Of a DNA stretch of 64,000 nucleotides, positions 40,793 through 56,540 are shown in pieces. This stretch comes from Urophycis tenuis (lineage: Eukaryota; Chordata; Actinopteri; Gadiformes; Phycidae), in contig JAXIVH010000010.1 in NCBI GenBank assembly GCA_036785325.1, positions 7,961,907 to 8,025,906 on the forward strand, in the 5' to 3' direction. Below the pieces are notes generated by a model, which was given only the letters and a program-made list of their open reading frames with translations, made no database searches and was not told the DNA's origin. The translations under genes were made by a program, and so were the position numbers. Within the stretch, counting starts at the first letter, position 1. The number at the start of each line of letters is the position of its first letter.

Positions 40793-43700
40793 ATGATGCG
40801 TTCTACTTTTGTATTTTCCGCACTTTTCATGGGACTTTTGGGTAAGTATAGGGACACTTGTGCAGCGGACCGGCCGTGTGAGTAGCAGGTGTAATAGACG
40901 TGCTCAGGATGGCAAAGTTCTGTCTACGGTGTCCAACTAAAGTCCAAATGAGCTGCTGCGAGTCGTGCTGCGTTTCAGCTGCTCAGCCGAACCTCTTTCT
41001 TGACTGACATTTGTCAATCCATCTTCCAATTTAAATCACAAACGTCAGAAATGTGTATTTCATAGTTTATGTTAAGTGACTTCAATCCGTAGATCTGTGA
41101 TATGTTGATACAATCGCTGTTCTTTAGAGACATGGTTGCGTCACTAAACGTGTTTTTCCAAGGAATGGTCGCAAACAACAGTCTGCTGGAAGGACAATGT
41201 CCGTTTCGTTGAGCTTCTGATTTAATCGGAACAACAATGCGGATCGCGGTGTCAACGCGAGCTTGTCCTTTTGCGCATGCGCGTTCATCTGTTTGTTTGT
41301 GCGAGAGTCGACAGTCACGTGGTTGTTCTGGGAAATGCCTGCTCTGTTCAATAACAGGCCTGCATCTTGCCAGTATTTGATTCACTTGTTTTAAAGTCTA
41401 AACCCTTCCTAATCATATCGCACTATTAATTTAATAAGGTCTAGGTTTGATTTCGTTATGTGGAAATTGAAACGAATGTAAATGAATGTACACAACACAT
41501 GGGCTATATTATGGGCTTCATATTTGGCGTCTTCATCAGTCATCAATAATCTTTGGGATGCAAATGTCACTAGGATTGTACTGCTCAACTTCGGTCACGT
41601 GTATTTTAGGCAGTCAGATATAGACAATAGTAGCCCATGCTGAAGAGGCATGTGCTACAAGAGGCAATAGGAATGTAATAGTATTATCTTTGTAGAGTCT
41701 GATTTGCTATTTTTCCACCTGTCCTATAATTATACAGCTTTGTCACTTACGAGTTGGAAGCGACTAAATGTAATGATGGACATGAACAGGTGCATGTTAA
41801 CAGTTTCTAGGTGTTGCAGACTGATGAAGATTAGTTTGATATTGGACATATGCTCACTTGATATCAACTTCATAAAAACACGTTCTCTATTCCCTGAGTT
41901 CAACATGTAAATCTGGTACACTTTTGAATGGAAAATTTAGATTTTTTTCTTTTGTGCAATAAAACGGACACATTTCATATCGGTCATTACATGATCCAAC
42001 GCTTGCTCCATTCCAAAACCGGTGGCGCAAATGAAACCGTAATGGCACACCGCAACAGCGGCGTGCATTCATGGGAACGGCAGGCCCCACTGTGCTAATG
42101 CCTCTGTCTTCATACCGCCAACAGCTGCTGCTCTGCACCAGAGTCTGGCCGCTGACGCCAACACCCCCGGCACACCCGCCAGGGGCAACTACAGTGTTTC
42201 CAACACCACTGGCTCCATCTGTCTGATGGCCTTCATGGGCCTGCAGCTCAACGTGTCTTACATGTCCACCGCCCAAAATAAGGTGAGCGTGCGCGCGACT
42301 GAACAGGGTTCTCTGTATGGCAAAGCGTTGGGCTTTCTGTGGCGAGCAGCCCTCGGCACTGGGCGGAGAGCAGAAAAAACTAACCGTGTAGGATGGATGA
42401 CAAAAATTATCATTGCAAATATTTTTTCCAGATTTTGTGATTGGGATTAATGATAGCGATCCACATGTCGTTGATTCGACTCATATTCTGCGGCATGCAC
42501 TGTTACTAAAAGCCATTGCCATAGCTATAATAAAGCAGTAGCAGAGTTGCAGTGGCTGGTAATTTGGCTTTAGCCAAAATTGTGATTTTTATTAATAGCC
42601 CGGGCTATTAATTAGCCCTAGCTGGCTGTAACAATAACTCGCTAACAGTGTGATTTGAATTTAGTTGTCCTCTGGCCAAACGTTATTCTGCGCACTACTG
42701 CAGCACAGCCGTGGCCCAGACATGGATCCCCGTGTATTGATTCAGTGTTGAGATACGATTGCCCGTCACTGTTGAACCGTACAATATCAATACTTTTGAG
42801 AGCGGTGTGTCTAATGCATGAGTTGACGCGTGGCCCTGGCTGTGTGTTCCCAGACCGTGGTGGCGGTGATCAATCTGCAGCCCAACGTGACCTCAGCTTC
42901 TGGCTCTTGTGAGGCGGACACCGCCACCCTGAAACTCTCCACCGACGCGGAGAAGACCAACCTGACTTTCCTGTTCTCCTTGGTGGGTTAAAACTCTTGG
43001 TCACGTGCCCTGAATGTCCTTCCTCCTCCGGGAGACTCCTGATGTGAGCTGTCATGCGCTGCACATGGATGGCCACTAGGTGGCGTCTGAAGAGTGCAAA
43101 TTGATGTGCGGTTTATCTGCATGTGTGTGCGTGCGCATCTATTAAATGTCCCGGAAAGCTGAACTTCCATCTTATCCTTCTTAATGTTTGTTCCAGATAC
43201 AAAGGTTGGAGTAAACTCGGTTCAGTTGCCATGAAGCTTAGGACCTAAATCTAACTACCTAGTTGGCTAATGCCACCCATCCCTGCAGTCATGCATGTTA
43301 TTGAAGGATGGCCTCCTCTCTCATTAAAAGGTCCTACTGATTTCAGATCTGGGACACATGTTTTGGCATTCCTTTAACAATCATGCTGCAGACAATAAAG
43401 AGGAACGCCATTTTGCACAGGTTCAGTGCAATAAATTCCCAGAAATGATGTATTCACATTAAATGTCCCAATTCATATTTGGACATGTGTTACATTGCAA
43501 ATTTTTAGTGCAATGTCTACCTTTCACAATGCGATGATCTTGCATGTTGACTTCCTCTTCTTTAGAGTGTGGATGCTTCTGTTTAACCTCATGAAATACC
43601 AAGGGTATAATATTTGTCATAGATCGATTATGAGCCATACCCACAATCTCATGATCAACCAAATTTTCAGTGTGTGGTCAATGACGGATTTTAAAGTCTG

Positions 43701-44072
43701 CATTAAGGTGCGCTATTCCGATTAATCTAATCAGAATTTAGTCATTCTAATCAGAATGTATTTCACGTTTCTTTTTCAAAGACTTCATACAGAAAGTGCC
43801 AATCTGGCGATATTCTAAAGGGCTAGGGCCAGGCACTACCAGTCACACACATCAATGCTTGGGAACCACATCTGGTGCTGACTGCAGTACGATTGCATCG
43901 TGACTGAATTGAGTGGGTTTTAATTCTTCTCTTTTTTTCTCCTTTTTCTTTTTCCAGAACACTACATCAAACAAATACCACTTGAGTGGATTGTCTTTGT
44001 CAGCTGTGTTGGAGGGTGTGTACGCAACTTGGCCCTACCTATAGCCAGTTACCATTTAACCCCCCCCCCCCC

Positions 44073-44104
<32 letters not shown>

Positions 44105-44937
44105 TCCTTTCCTAAACTCTAATCTGTCTAAGGAAACAAGTTTGTATTGTAATACTACTGTTATTTCTTCCAAAACTTTCTTCCTTGACAACACTTGTAC
44201 AGGGTACATTAATTAACTCTTGCAGCAATAAGCATCAACCAACTTTTAAGTATTGAAAGTTAGTTAAGTTAATGAATGTTCTAGTAATGATTTGCATGTA
44301 AATGTTCATGTTTATGTTAACTAAGGTATTCATTTATTCAGTATTCCTTAGAGTTATGTTTAGGCCTAACCCCTATGCTAATGCTACAAAGCAATGCTAA
44401 TTACTGCATAAACTAATGTTAAGTAATGGCTAATTGATGTTTATCATTTAAGAGGATGCTGTTGAAGTTATGATCGTTGCCTACCCCACCCGACCATAGG
44501 GTCTCCCGTGTCGGCCAGCAACAACACCCTGAACTACCTGCCGGGGACCCTGGGGCACTCGTACATGTGTCGCGATGAGCAGACGCTGACCGTGACCCGG
44601 GCCTTCTCCGTCCACACCTTCCAGCTGCGCGTCCAGCCCTTCGGCTTCAGCGGGGAGTTCGGGGCAGGTGTGTAGTAGAGTAGAGGATTTTGAACGTTCA
44701 AACGCGATTGCAAAATGGTGGAGCTGACCCGCAACCGTGTGTATGTATGTACACGTCCCCCCCCCCCCCCCCCCCTGTGTCTCTCTCTCTGTTGCAGCCG
44801 AGGAGTGTCAGCTGGACATGGACGACATGCTGATCCCCATCATCGTGGGAGCCGCCTTGGCCGGCCTGGTCCTCATCGTCCTGGTGGCCTACCTCATCGG
44901 CAGGAAGAGGAGCCATGCCGGTTACCAGACCATCTAG
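40793..44937 (+). CDS. LAMP1: LAMP1, lysosome-associated membrane glycoprotein, single luminal domain
   Basis: Heavily glycosylated lysosomal membrane protein. Exons in phase: 40793–40841 (MMRSTFVFSALFMGLL, signal peptide), 42125–42282, 42854–42982, 43958–44015, 44500–44667, 44798–44937. The product is 233 residues, against about 400–420 for usual LAMP1. The luminal part has exactly four cysteines (SICLMA, GSCEAD, SYMCRDE, EECQLD), enough for one LAMP domain with two disulphides, and many N-glycosylation sequons (NYS, NTT, NVS, NVT, NLT). It aligns by pattern with the second, membrane-proximal LAMP1 domain; no first domain or hinge was found in intron 1 (40842–42124). A transmembrane segment (IIVGAALAGLVLIVLVAYL) is followed by GRKRSHAGYQTI, the LAMP1 tail with the GYXXΦ lysosomal sorting signal. 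Either of two adjacent ATGs could start it. Neighbour GRTP1 supports the LAMP1 identity. Confidence 0.88.
40842..42124. other. LAMP1 intron 1
   Basis: No LAMP-domain exon seen in the three forward frames. Two further GTCACGTG words at 41314 and 41594. Confidence 0.6.
42983..43957. other. LAMP1 intron 3
   Basis: A further GTCACGTG at 43000. No gene or repeat recognised. Confidence 0.55.
44200..44375. repeat. AT-rich dispersed repeat relic, copy 2
   Basis: Begins GGGTACATTA, contains TTAACTAAGGTATTCATTTA and then TTTAGGCCTAAC. It shares word order with 4259–4425. It lies in the LAMP1 intron between exons 43958–44015 and 44500–44667. Confidence 0.5.
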
Positions 44938-47395
44938 GGCAGCTCTGGTTCCACCCCTTCCCTCAACTTGACCACTATTTTACCCAAATTTATGCCCGCC
45001 CTTTCTCACACACTTGCAGACCCACGGAAACATATTCACTTGCACACACACACACACACACACATGCACACACACATGTACACACACACATGTACACACA
45101 CACACATGCAGTAGAACCCACTACTTTAAAATACCTCTTATCATTTGTACCTGGCACTCTACTTTCTGGGCCGAAGTTATTTTTCCAACCCAGTTTTTGG
45201 TTCTTTTTTTTTTTTACTTGTTACATTTTCAGATGTCCTTACTTAATTTGGGGTTTTATTAAGGTTGAAGTGCTCTTTTGCATCAGTTAGGACTGTGGTG
45301 AGGGATCATGGAGGAAGGACTCGGACTCTTTCCCCTTATGTAAAGCATTAAATCTTCCACCGTCTTCTTTTGCCTTCCAGTGTTTAGGGATTGGAATCAG
45401 GGGTACTATTTATTGATTCATGGAAAGAAAACGGATTCTGAGGGGAATGCTATGGAAGCTTGTGTGGTTTCAATGTAAAGGGAATATAATGGATTGGCAG
45501 CTTAACTTGCCCTCTTTTTAAAAGAAGGGTGTTCTACTCTTGACAAACCCTACGCATGTTAGGCTTTGACTCTCCCGCAGTGACTCCTTGATGGAGCTGC
45601 TGGAAAATACTCATAGCCCCCCCCCCATAAATATTCATACTCATGAAGAAGTGACTTCGGTTGGGTTGTTGCTACCATGCCATGCTTCACCATGAGCCTC
45701 GGCCCCGCCCCATATTACTGTCAACTGTGTGTGTGGATAGGATAACTACATTAGGGATTTCCATGTCAGAACAGTTGTAATGGAGCGTAGTTGAATTGCG
45801 CAAAATCGCGCCAGAAGTCATCGTGTCTGTTCGACGTCGTGCACACGTGTCGTCGCCGACAAAAAGATTAACTATTGGCGGAATCGGACGAAAGCTCAGG
45901 ATTGCTTGGTAATGGAGCAAGTGTTACAGTGGGGCTCGAATGTGCCACGACGAGGATTGGTTTCTGGGTCGGAACGCGGTTGGTTCTGTACCGGGGAGGA
46001 CGTGCCGTGAATTGGTCCATGTTGCATGTGGAAAAGGGAAATGCACCCACATGGACGCCGCCCACACGAAACTCATCTTTTAAAAAAAAAAAATTAAAAG
46101 GCCAAAACATCCTTTTTCAGTTTTAATCAGTGCCTTCCCATCTGTTACATAGAGAGTAGGAACAATTAAGGAACCATCTCACCAAGTACTCATCAGGCTG
46201 TAGAAGCAGTGCTCGCTGCCATTTCTTTTTTTGAGACATTTTCTTTGTCGTGTCTTAATCTTAAAAGTGGCCAAATTGTTCTTTCGTTATTCTCCTCGAA
46301 GATGCATTGTTTGACGTGAAAGGGGAAAGTAAAAAAAAAAAGTCATGTTTGTTCTTCATCTAGAAGTGTGTCCGTGTAGCGATTTCATAAGGTTTTAAAT
46401 TTGGAATGTTTGGATTTTTTTTTTGTTCTTTTTTGTTTTTTGAAGAGCTTAATTAAAGAGACTGTACAAAGAATTGTTTTTCTCTTTTTTCCTCACATTT
46501 ACAATTTATTACATTCAGAATTGTACAGAATTTAGAAAAAAAAGTGATTAGCTTTGTATCCTATAAATACTATAGGTCTTGCTGGTTTGTTTGCAGCCCT
46601 AGATATACTGTGTGTGTGTGATTTAGTTTTGGGTGTGTGCTCCAGCCAGCACTAAAGGGTGCTGCACCATCCCTGGCAGAAATACAAATAAAACTATTTA
46701 ACGATTGAAATCAAATGGTGAGTTAGAAAAAGCATTTAGAAACGCGAAAGGTAAAAATAAACAAAGTCATTCAATTCAAACTGAAAACAAGAAGACCCTC
46801 CGTTAGGAAGTAAGGTTCGACTGGTCAAATGCACACAAAACGGAACATTGGAAACGGTCATTTAAAAAAAACAACAACTTGAGATTACTGAGATGAAGAG
46901 ACGCGATACCGAGAATGCCTGAATTTGTTCCTCTCCAGACATCCCTGAGACAGTGACCGGAGGTCTGACTGTACTCAAGACATCGGCTGAATGACCCCGT
47001 TGAGGACCCGACAGAACTAGCAAAGGGTAGGCATGGTGCTCATACCCTTTGTACGTTAACACCTAATACATAAACAATGATTGTTTCTGATTACTCTTAA
47101 GGGGCACAGTAGACGCAGAGAGACGTCCACACTTTTGCTGGTCTAAAATACCTGGTGCTTAAATAAGACGACAGCGTATACGTTTCCACAATGTTGGAAA
47201 CCTATATCTAATCTATATCTAATTTAAGGACCATGCATCCGGATTAAAATGTAACATGGATTACATTACAACTATGAAAGTGCGACAGTAGGAGTTTTGT
47301 AGAGGACTTGCGTGTCCTTTGTCAGAGTGACTGTAAAGTGATAGTTCCAGGTGATGGGAGGGGGCTAGCCTGGTATGGAACCCAGGCCCTGGTAG
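44938..47395. other. convergent 3' ends of LAMP1 and GRTP1
   Basis: LAMP1 3'UTR runs from 44938; ATTAAA near 46452 or AATAAA at 46687–46692 could end it. GRTP1 transcripts enter from the right; TTTATT near 46505 would be their AATAAA. The two 3'UTRs may overlap. (CA)n lies at 45041–45110. No coding sequence recognised. Confidence 0.5.
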
Positions 47396-48635
47396 TTATC
47401 TACCAGAGTCCTCCGCGACGATGCGTTGTCGACAGGAATCTCTCATCTTGGTGATGGTAGCCATGGACAGACTTCCTGGCTCGGCAAAGATTTTCTGAAA
47501 CCATAGAAGAAGAAGAAAAAATATTATATTATTTTATTCATTACGTGAACATAGTGTTTGATCTTAATACGCTGCGTTCGAGGGGGGAGGTCTGAGCGGC
47601 CTGCCACGCCCGGGGTAGAGGCAACACCAGTTTTGTCCTTCAAAGCTCAATTCCATTGGAATACATCGCCGAGGCTGAAGGCCCTTCGTGCCGTTCAGAG
47701 CTGTAGTAGGGTTTCAGGGGGGGCCCACCTGCATAAAGGTGTGGCAGTCCTGTGTGAAGGGTCCCTTGGTGATGCTCTTGAAACACTCGCACACGTCCAT
47801 CAGAGAACGGGCCCTCAGTATCTCCGGCTGGTTGTGCCGGATCAGGGTCAGGGCCACGCGGAAGAGCACCTTCGAACCCTCGTAGAAAAGACAGTCCCAT
47901 ATCCGCAGGACGGTCTTCAGCGTGAAGGGGAAACGCAATCTTCGTTAATACCCCCATTGTTGTTGACATAAGAAAGTTATATTTTCCATGTAAACATCCT
48001 TCGCTGTACTTGTACGTCTGCTGTATTAAGTGAATTCATATTGCGTGTTTTTTGTTTTAATGCGAGTGAGCAGGACACAGTGACACAGACACAGTGTCCT
48101 GAGTCGGAATCGCACGCATCGAACATATTTGAACAGAGGCGACCTGATCAACAACCTGTCTGTGAACACGAACAAACACACCGTGATATTGACACGAAGG
48201 CTCACGGCACGCCCAGACTGCGTCAGCTTCCTACCTCTACAGGAAGCACGTCAATGTAGAGGCAGATGAACCACCGGGACACCACCAGCGTCCATATGCC
48301 GGGGAACTGGGTCATCAGCTGGCCCACGGCAGGGGCTTTGGCCTTCACCAGATCCCCCAGCACCTCCTGATCCATCTTCAGCCCCAGCATGGCCGGGCTG
48401 TAGTAGTCTGCAACATGCCTTAATGAGATTATTTCACCACTGTGTGTGTGTGTGTGTGTGTGTAAAGGGTAAAGGGGCATTTTGCAGTCCGAAGCGACTT
48501 ACAATCAGTACATTTGTGGGGTGCGGCAAGTGGACAGTTGGAGGAGGGGGGGGGGATCAAGGGGATCGAACCGCCGACCCTATGGTTAGTGGATGACCCG
48601 CTCTGTCCACCCGCTCTACCCACTGAGCTACTGTC

Positions 48636-48672
<37 letters not shown>

Positions 48673-49381
48673 GGGGGGGGGGGCTGGGGGGGGGGGGGGG
48701 GGGGGCTACAGGGAACGATTCCCAGTGTAGAAACAGAAAACAACAGTACTCCCCAGTAGACATACCTGGCAGTATTTTGCCTAACAATGCGTCCATCAGC
48801 CAGAACGATTTCTCTTCATCCTTGGTGATGATGAGGAGATAACCCGCGATGAAGTTCATGCCCTGAAACCACGAGAGGCTATCATGACGGTAGGACAGGA
48901 TCCGATCGATTCATGATCAATTGACCGTGATCCGAGCTGTGAAGTGTATTGTCTTTTAAACGGGCCTGCCATTCAGTGCTACGTGCTACTTCCGTGTGTG
49001 GTCTGTCACGGAAGACACACATTATCTGATGAAAAATACGTCAATATTAAAACCGATTCCCATGTCCCCCCTGCCACGCAGTTTCCTCTAAAAACTCATC
49101 TTCGGAAAAAGTCTTCAATAAAACTGGCCGGCCTGGTTCTTTAGGCAAACAGAGGTGACGGAAATCAAACAGGCCAACACTTCCAGTCCCTTGCGGTCTA
49201 TACCTGACAGTACCCGACCGCCTTGTTGTGGTGTCCGTAGGCCAGCAGCACGTTGTACAGGGCCGTCCTCTGGCTGGGCTCCGAGGCGCTCTGGAAGAGG
49301 ACATTGTCAGGGAACGTCCTGTGCATGTCTGAACGCGGAGCACAGAGGAGACGGGTGAATCACAATGTCAGACTCGAGTTG

Positions 49382-49412
<31 letters not shown>

Positions 49413-50640
49413 GCAACTACCACTCCAATCCCAAGGTTTCACACTCTTTCAAAGAAAAAAAAAACGCACTGAGCCACGCGACGGCCTTACAATGGAATAC
49501 ACGCATTTGGAATGAGTGGAGTTCCTTGAACAATAGGTCCACGCTTCACGTGAACCCGAAGACGGGACTGAAGTGTGTTGTGGCGCGCGGGGGGGGCGCT
49601 GACCTATACGGATGACATCCTGCAGCTTGGAGTCGTGCTCCACGGCCAGCAGCGCCTGATAGAAACCCGGGTGGGACTCGAGTTGTTCCTGGGCTCCGCT
49701 GGACAGCATCCAGATTCTGCCGCGGTGCACGTTGGGGATACCTTTACGCACGTACCTTTTGACTTCCCGACACAACGACAAAAAGATCAGATCACATCAC
49801 AGTCACGTATCATTTGACGTGAGGGGGGGAAAAGCCGAATGCGTGTGCGATGGCTACCTGTCAGGTTCTTCTCAATGTGAGCTTTCCCCTGAAGAAGTTT
49901 GGACCATTTCAAAGACCTTCTGTTGAGGACCACTCCATACTCAATCATTGCCTCTTCGTAGGACTCCCAGGCCTGAGGTATGGTGAACCCATAGGCGTCC
50001 ACCCTGTTGGTGTTTTAAAAAACAAACGCAGGCCTACTTATTACACAAACGGTTTGGGCACTCATGTTCATGGTGAGGACCGTTCAACACAGAACTTCTT
50101 TTTTTTTTAGATAGCCTTATGCTCTATTCCCTGATGACTATAACGACAATGACCTACGCTGGGTAGGGTTTCTCTGGCTACAAGATCGAATGACAGTTGC
50201 ATCAGTCGGCATTGCATTACTTTGTTAGAGAGACACACGGCACAATCAACAACATCCAAAGACCTTAAAGAAGACAACAGCAATGAATGTAGATTAGAAT
50301 ACTGGAAGGTGCAATTCAAATGTGTGGACGCAAGCTACAGTAGCAAGTATGCAAAGTCTTCAAAGTGCAATGGCTCCACGTCCAATGCCCACAACGTAGG
50401 GAGGTATTCAATAATACTTATCAACAATTATAATTTAACGTGCGGGGTACGTCCTACGTTCGTTGTTAGATCTCAAGACGCATAACAACCCGACCCTTCA
50501 CATATATCAAACACCTCGGGGGTCATCGCACCGCACATAAGTCACCGTGAGCTGCAGCAAGTCAATCATCACAACAGAACAACCGCTTACCCGTCGCTTG
50601 GAGCGAGAGACGGATCGTTCCCGTTTGATTTCGCGTCCAT
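47396..50640 (-). CDS. GRTP1: GRTP1, growth hormone-regulated TBC protein 1 (Rab GTPase-activating protein)
   Basis: TBC-domain protein expected to speed GTP hydrolysis by Rab GTPases. Eight exons in phase: 50591–50640 (start MDAKSNGNDPS), 49858–50003 (VDAYGF, SLKWSKLLQG), 49604–49762 (RYVRKGIPNVHRGRIWMLSS), 49204–49328, 48766–48862 (GMNFIAGYLLIITKDEEKSF), 48235–48407, 47729–47914 (TVLRIWDCLFYEGSKVLFRV), 47396–47494 (ends VAEDSGR). The total is 344 residues, close to the mammalian 336. Both catalytic fingers are present: IRIDMHR (arginine finger, its Asp completed across the exon 3/4 junction) and GYCQGMNF (glutamine finger across the exon 4/5 junction). Two acceptors use AAG (before 49762 and 47914), which is allowed but less common. 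Tail-to-tail with LAMP1, as in human 13q34. Confidence 0.95.
48472..48640 (-). mobile_element. tRNA-derived SINE, second copy
   Basis: Same family and minus orientation as 6241–6411. Its B-box reads GGTTCGATCCC and its tail GTAAGTCGCTTCGG. It fills much of the 358-base intron between GRTP1 exons 48235–48407 and 48766–48862 and is flanked by (GT)n on both sides (48441–48463, 48642–48670), followed by G homopolymers to 48705. Confidence 0.85.
48863..49203. other. GRTP1 intron
   Basis: Nothing recognised. Confidence 0.5.
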
Positions 50641-52732
50641 TGAGGCGGCGTACTTTCACAAAAAAAAAGTACGGAAAGAAAATCGAAATGTCAGGCCAAC
50701 TTAAGCCTTGGGAAAACAACGCTCTAGGGACAAATATGACCTTACTGGAGAGAGGGAGCGCGATATAACATTCTAACGTCACCTCTGCTGCAGCGCAAGG
50801 AGGCGGGGCCGACTGAAATGGCCCAGGTAAGCCACAGGTAGCCATCATTTGGCTGCATTTGAAAAAGTTGCAAATATTCTTGAGAGGATATTTTGCCCCA
50901 GGCTGCTAAGTTGTAACAGACACCTTGTTTTTTTCTCTCCACAAAAGTAAAGGCATATGGAAAGAAATGCAACATATTCAATTGGATTTCAACTTGACGT
51001 TGAAGACATAAAAAGAAGGAAGTCAGCTACATGATTATAATTACATTAGATAGATTTCTGTCAAAGACGAAAGCAATAAATACATGTGTGATTATGAAAA
51101 ACATGTCATGCTTTATTAATCCCTTTTTAATACTCGAAACAAAATCCATTACCCACTTCAATGACCAACAATAATGAGCGATGTTGTAACATTGAAATTA
51201 AGAACATGAAAGTGCCACGATAAACATGAAAACCAGAGTAGGGCCCGTCGAAAGGTCATCCCTCCTGTTAACCTTAGCCCTACCAACACTAGTGCCCCCC
51301 CCCCCCACGGTGACAGCACACGTCACACACGTGTACCTACCGCGTACGACTTAGTAGTTTGAACCATTATCTGCCATGGATACTCTCGTTTACCAATGCA
51401 GGTTGTTTTTATTGTATTTTTTTGTTGTTGTTGCGAGTCTTAAGCAATGCAGCATTCTTAACCAAAAAAATGAGAGAAAATAAGAGGAGCAGATGCAAGT
51501 TGAAGGAGTACAACTATAGACATTACATTAAAAGACTTCCTGCCTTCGTAAATGGTGTACCTCAATAGTAAACGATGAACATGTTTTGGAAATGGATATT
51601 ACCTTATAATTATTTTTTTTAATAATCATTTCATTTGAAATATACGCACATAAATATACAATCGGATAAGAGCAGAATACACTCAGTGATAATTATCAAG
51701 ATCACAGCAAAGTAATCAAATGGGATTATTTGAAATCCTGTGAACAATAAAATTGTTTAAATTGAAGCACAAGCTTTACTTAAATTACAAATTTATTAAT
51801 AAAACCCAACAGAATTTAACAAAAAAAAAAAAAAACGTTGTTTCTCATGCTTTCAATGATCCGCTCAACTATTTCATGAAATTGAAAGATCCACAGCTGA
51901 GAGCTACACTCATATCATTCAGATGATACTGAGGCGAGTGACCTCGCGCTGTACACACGTCACTCCTCCTCTGCGTTTATAAATGTAACATATTTATATT
52001 ATTCTTCATATAATTCTTTGTAAACTGTCTCCGTAGGTACAGTATATACACGTTGTCAGTTGCGGTGGTGCTGGTATCGCGAGCACGCTCTCTCTCTCTC
52101 TCTCTCTCTCCCCACCCCCCGCGGGACGTGCGAGCTTAGAACACACGGGGATTATGATCCACACCACTTAAAACTGTACAGCCAGACACAAAAACACAAC
52201 CCAGACCTCAAAACACGCCGAATGCTCGCTCCTCCTCTCCGGTCCGCTCCTATGTACAGAGGTGGCCGGCGGAGCCCTCCTAAGTGCTGCTGTGCCTCCT
52301 CCTCATCCGTCAGCCCCCACCCCCTCCTCCTCCGTCAGCCCCCACCCCCTCTGAGGTGGAGGCCGTGCGTGGCGGGACGGCGCTCCTCTTGGAGGGCGAC
52401 CGAGGGTTGGGCGTTGTCCCGGAAAGAGATGCTCCGACGGGAGAGGCAAAAATGGCAATTGTCAATTTGACACCTCGATCTTTGTCAGAAGAGCAATAAA
52501 GCCAGTTGTTGTTGTTGTTGTTGTTGTTTGTAGTTATTGCGCAGCTCCCGGACGGGCGGTGTTCTTAAGAGCTCCAAGTGCTTCGGGTTTTCTTTTGTTT
52601 TGTTTTCTCTCTCTCTGATGTCTACCCCCACTTTTTTTTTTATTAAACAAGTAAAAAAAAAAAAAAACTACTATGAAGTCACTTGAGAGAGAAAAAAGTT
52701 CAGGTATTCCACAATATTTGATTTTTAGAGTT
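50641..52732. other. GRTP1 upstream region / DCUN1D2 3' flank
   Basis: Non-coding. ADPRHL1, which lies between these genes in mammals, was not seen. Features: poly-A near 51820–51835, (CT)n at 52089–52110, (GTT)n at 52507–52529. TTTATT at about 52638 (AATAAA on the minus strand) would give DCUN1D2 a 3'UTR of about 100 bases; other signals lie further left. Confidence 0.5.
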
Positions 52733-55521
<2,789 letters not shown>

Positions 55522-56357
55522 TTTCACACCCGCTGCTGGACCAATTTGATAGCCTGGCGTTCATTGTGCGCATGCGCGGAAGTATTTGGTAGATGGCTGC
55601 GGCTGTAATGTTGGATTTACAAGCCTAACTTTGAACTACACTTGGACATTATACAATTAAAAGCTGAAATGCCTTTAATTGACTTGTGTGGTGGAATAAA
55701 GACCAATTCAAGATGCGTTTTGAAGATGCGATTACAGCTTTTCTTCTTGCCATAAGCCTTTATCTTTAGAAAACAGACATTGTGTCTGCCAAGCTGTAAT
55801 GCTGAGACCTAGCACTGAAGTTTTGTCAGAGTGTATTCACTTTATCATTACAATTAAGAAATAGGAAATTTATATTTAATATTTTGTCACTGTCCTCACT
55901 ATACTACGTCAATATTTCAGCCATTGTGAAACCTTTTACAAACAAAACCAAGTACAACACAAGTGCTAACCTCTGGATATAATGTAATTAATGTAATGTA
56001 ATTGTCAGTTGGGTGAACTGGGGTTTAGAGAACAGCAAATAGGCAGAGAGGTGGCTCTACTGTAAAATATTATCTGTTATCTCTAAATTGACAAAAGTGT
56101 ACACCCTGCAGTGGGAAGAACACACTGTGCAGTTTCTTGCACAGTATCTTTCTGTTACAGCTTCCTATTCCAGTTTCCTCCACACAGCCCATCATAGACT
56201 TGAAAGTAATTTTGCTCTAGGCCCACTTATGTATTACTCATATTCATAAACCAAACAAAGTAAATCTCTCTCTCTCTCTCCCTCTAATATCTCTCTCTAT
56301 TATATGTTTATATTATGATGATGATTATTATTAGGCATTTTTCGTTATTATTTACCA
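55522..56357. other. DCUN1D2–TFDP1 divergent intergenic region
   Basis: Between the DCUN1D2 start and the TFDP1 promoter. A CCAAT lies near 55541 close to the DCUN1D2 5' end and a short (CT)n at 56266–56300. TMCO3, which precedes TFDP1 in mammals, was not seen. Confidence 0.5.
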
Positions 56358-56540
56358 GGACCTTCCTGCAGGAAGGTCCAAAACATCACTAACCAATGGT
56401 GGACATTGCCATACAGACTCTGAAACGCGCCAGCCAATCAGACGGATATGTGGGCGTGGCGGTTTTGCGCGAGTTTGCTGTCGTCATACTTACACTATCC
56501 AATCCGGTGTCCGGGTTTCTCGACACCGCCAAGATCAGAT
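56358..56540 (+). promoter_or_regulatory. candidate TFDP1 promoter: palindrome, three CCAAT boxes, E2F-like site
   Basis: A perfect 22-bp palindrome (56358–56379) is followed by CCAAT at 56393, 56434 and 56499 and an E2F-like TTTTGCGC at 56463–56470. Spaced CCAAT boxes bound by NF-Y with an E2F site are typical of cell-cycle gene promoters. The transcription start is inferred. Confidence 0.55.

Noticed and set aside
40793..44937. Identity as LAMP2, LAMP3 or CD68
   Set aside because: The tail GRKRSHAGYQTI is that of LAMP1, and GRTP1 is the expected neighbour of LAMP1.
52060..52499. Plus-strand open frame left of DCUN1D2
   Set aside because: Low-complexity Pro/Ser/Arg composition, no splice partners, no family resemblance.
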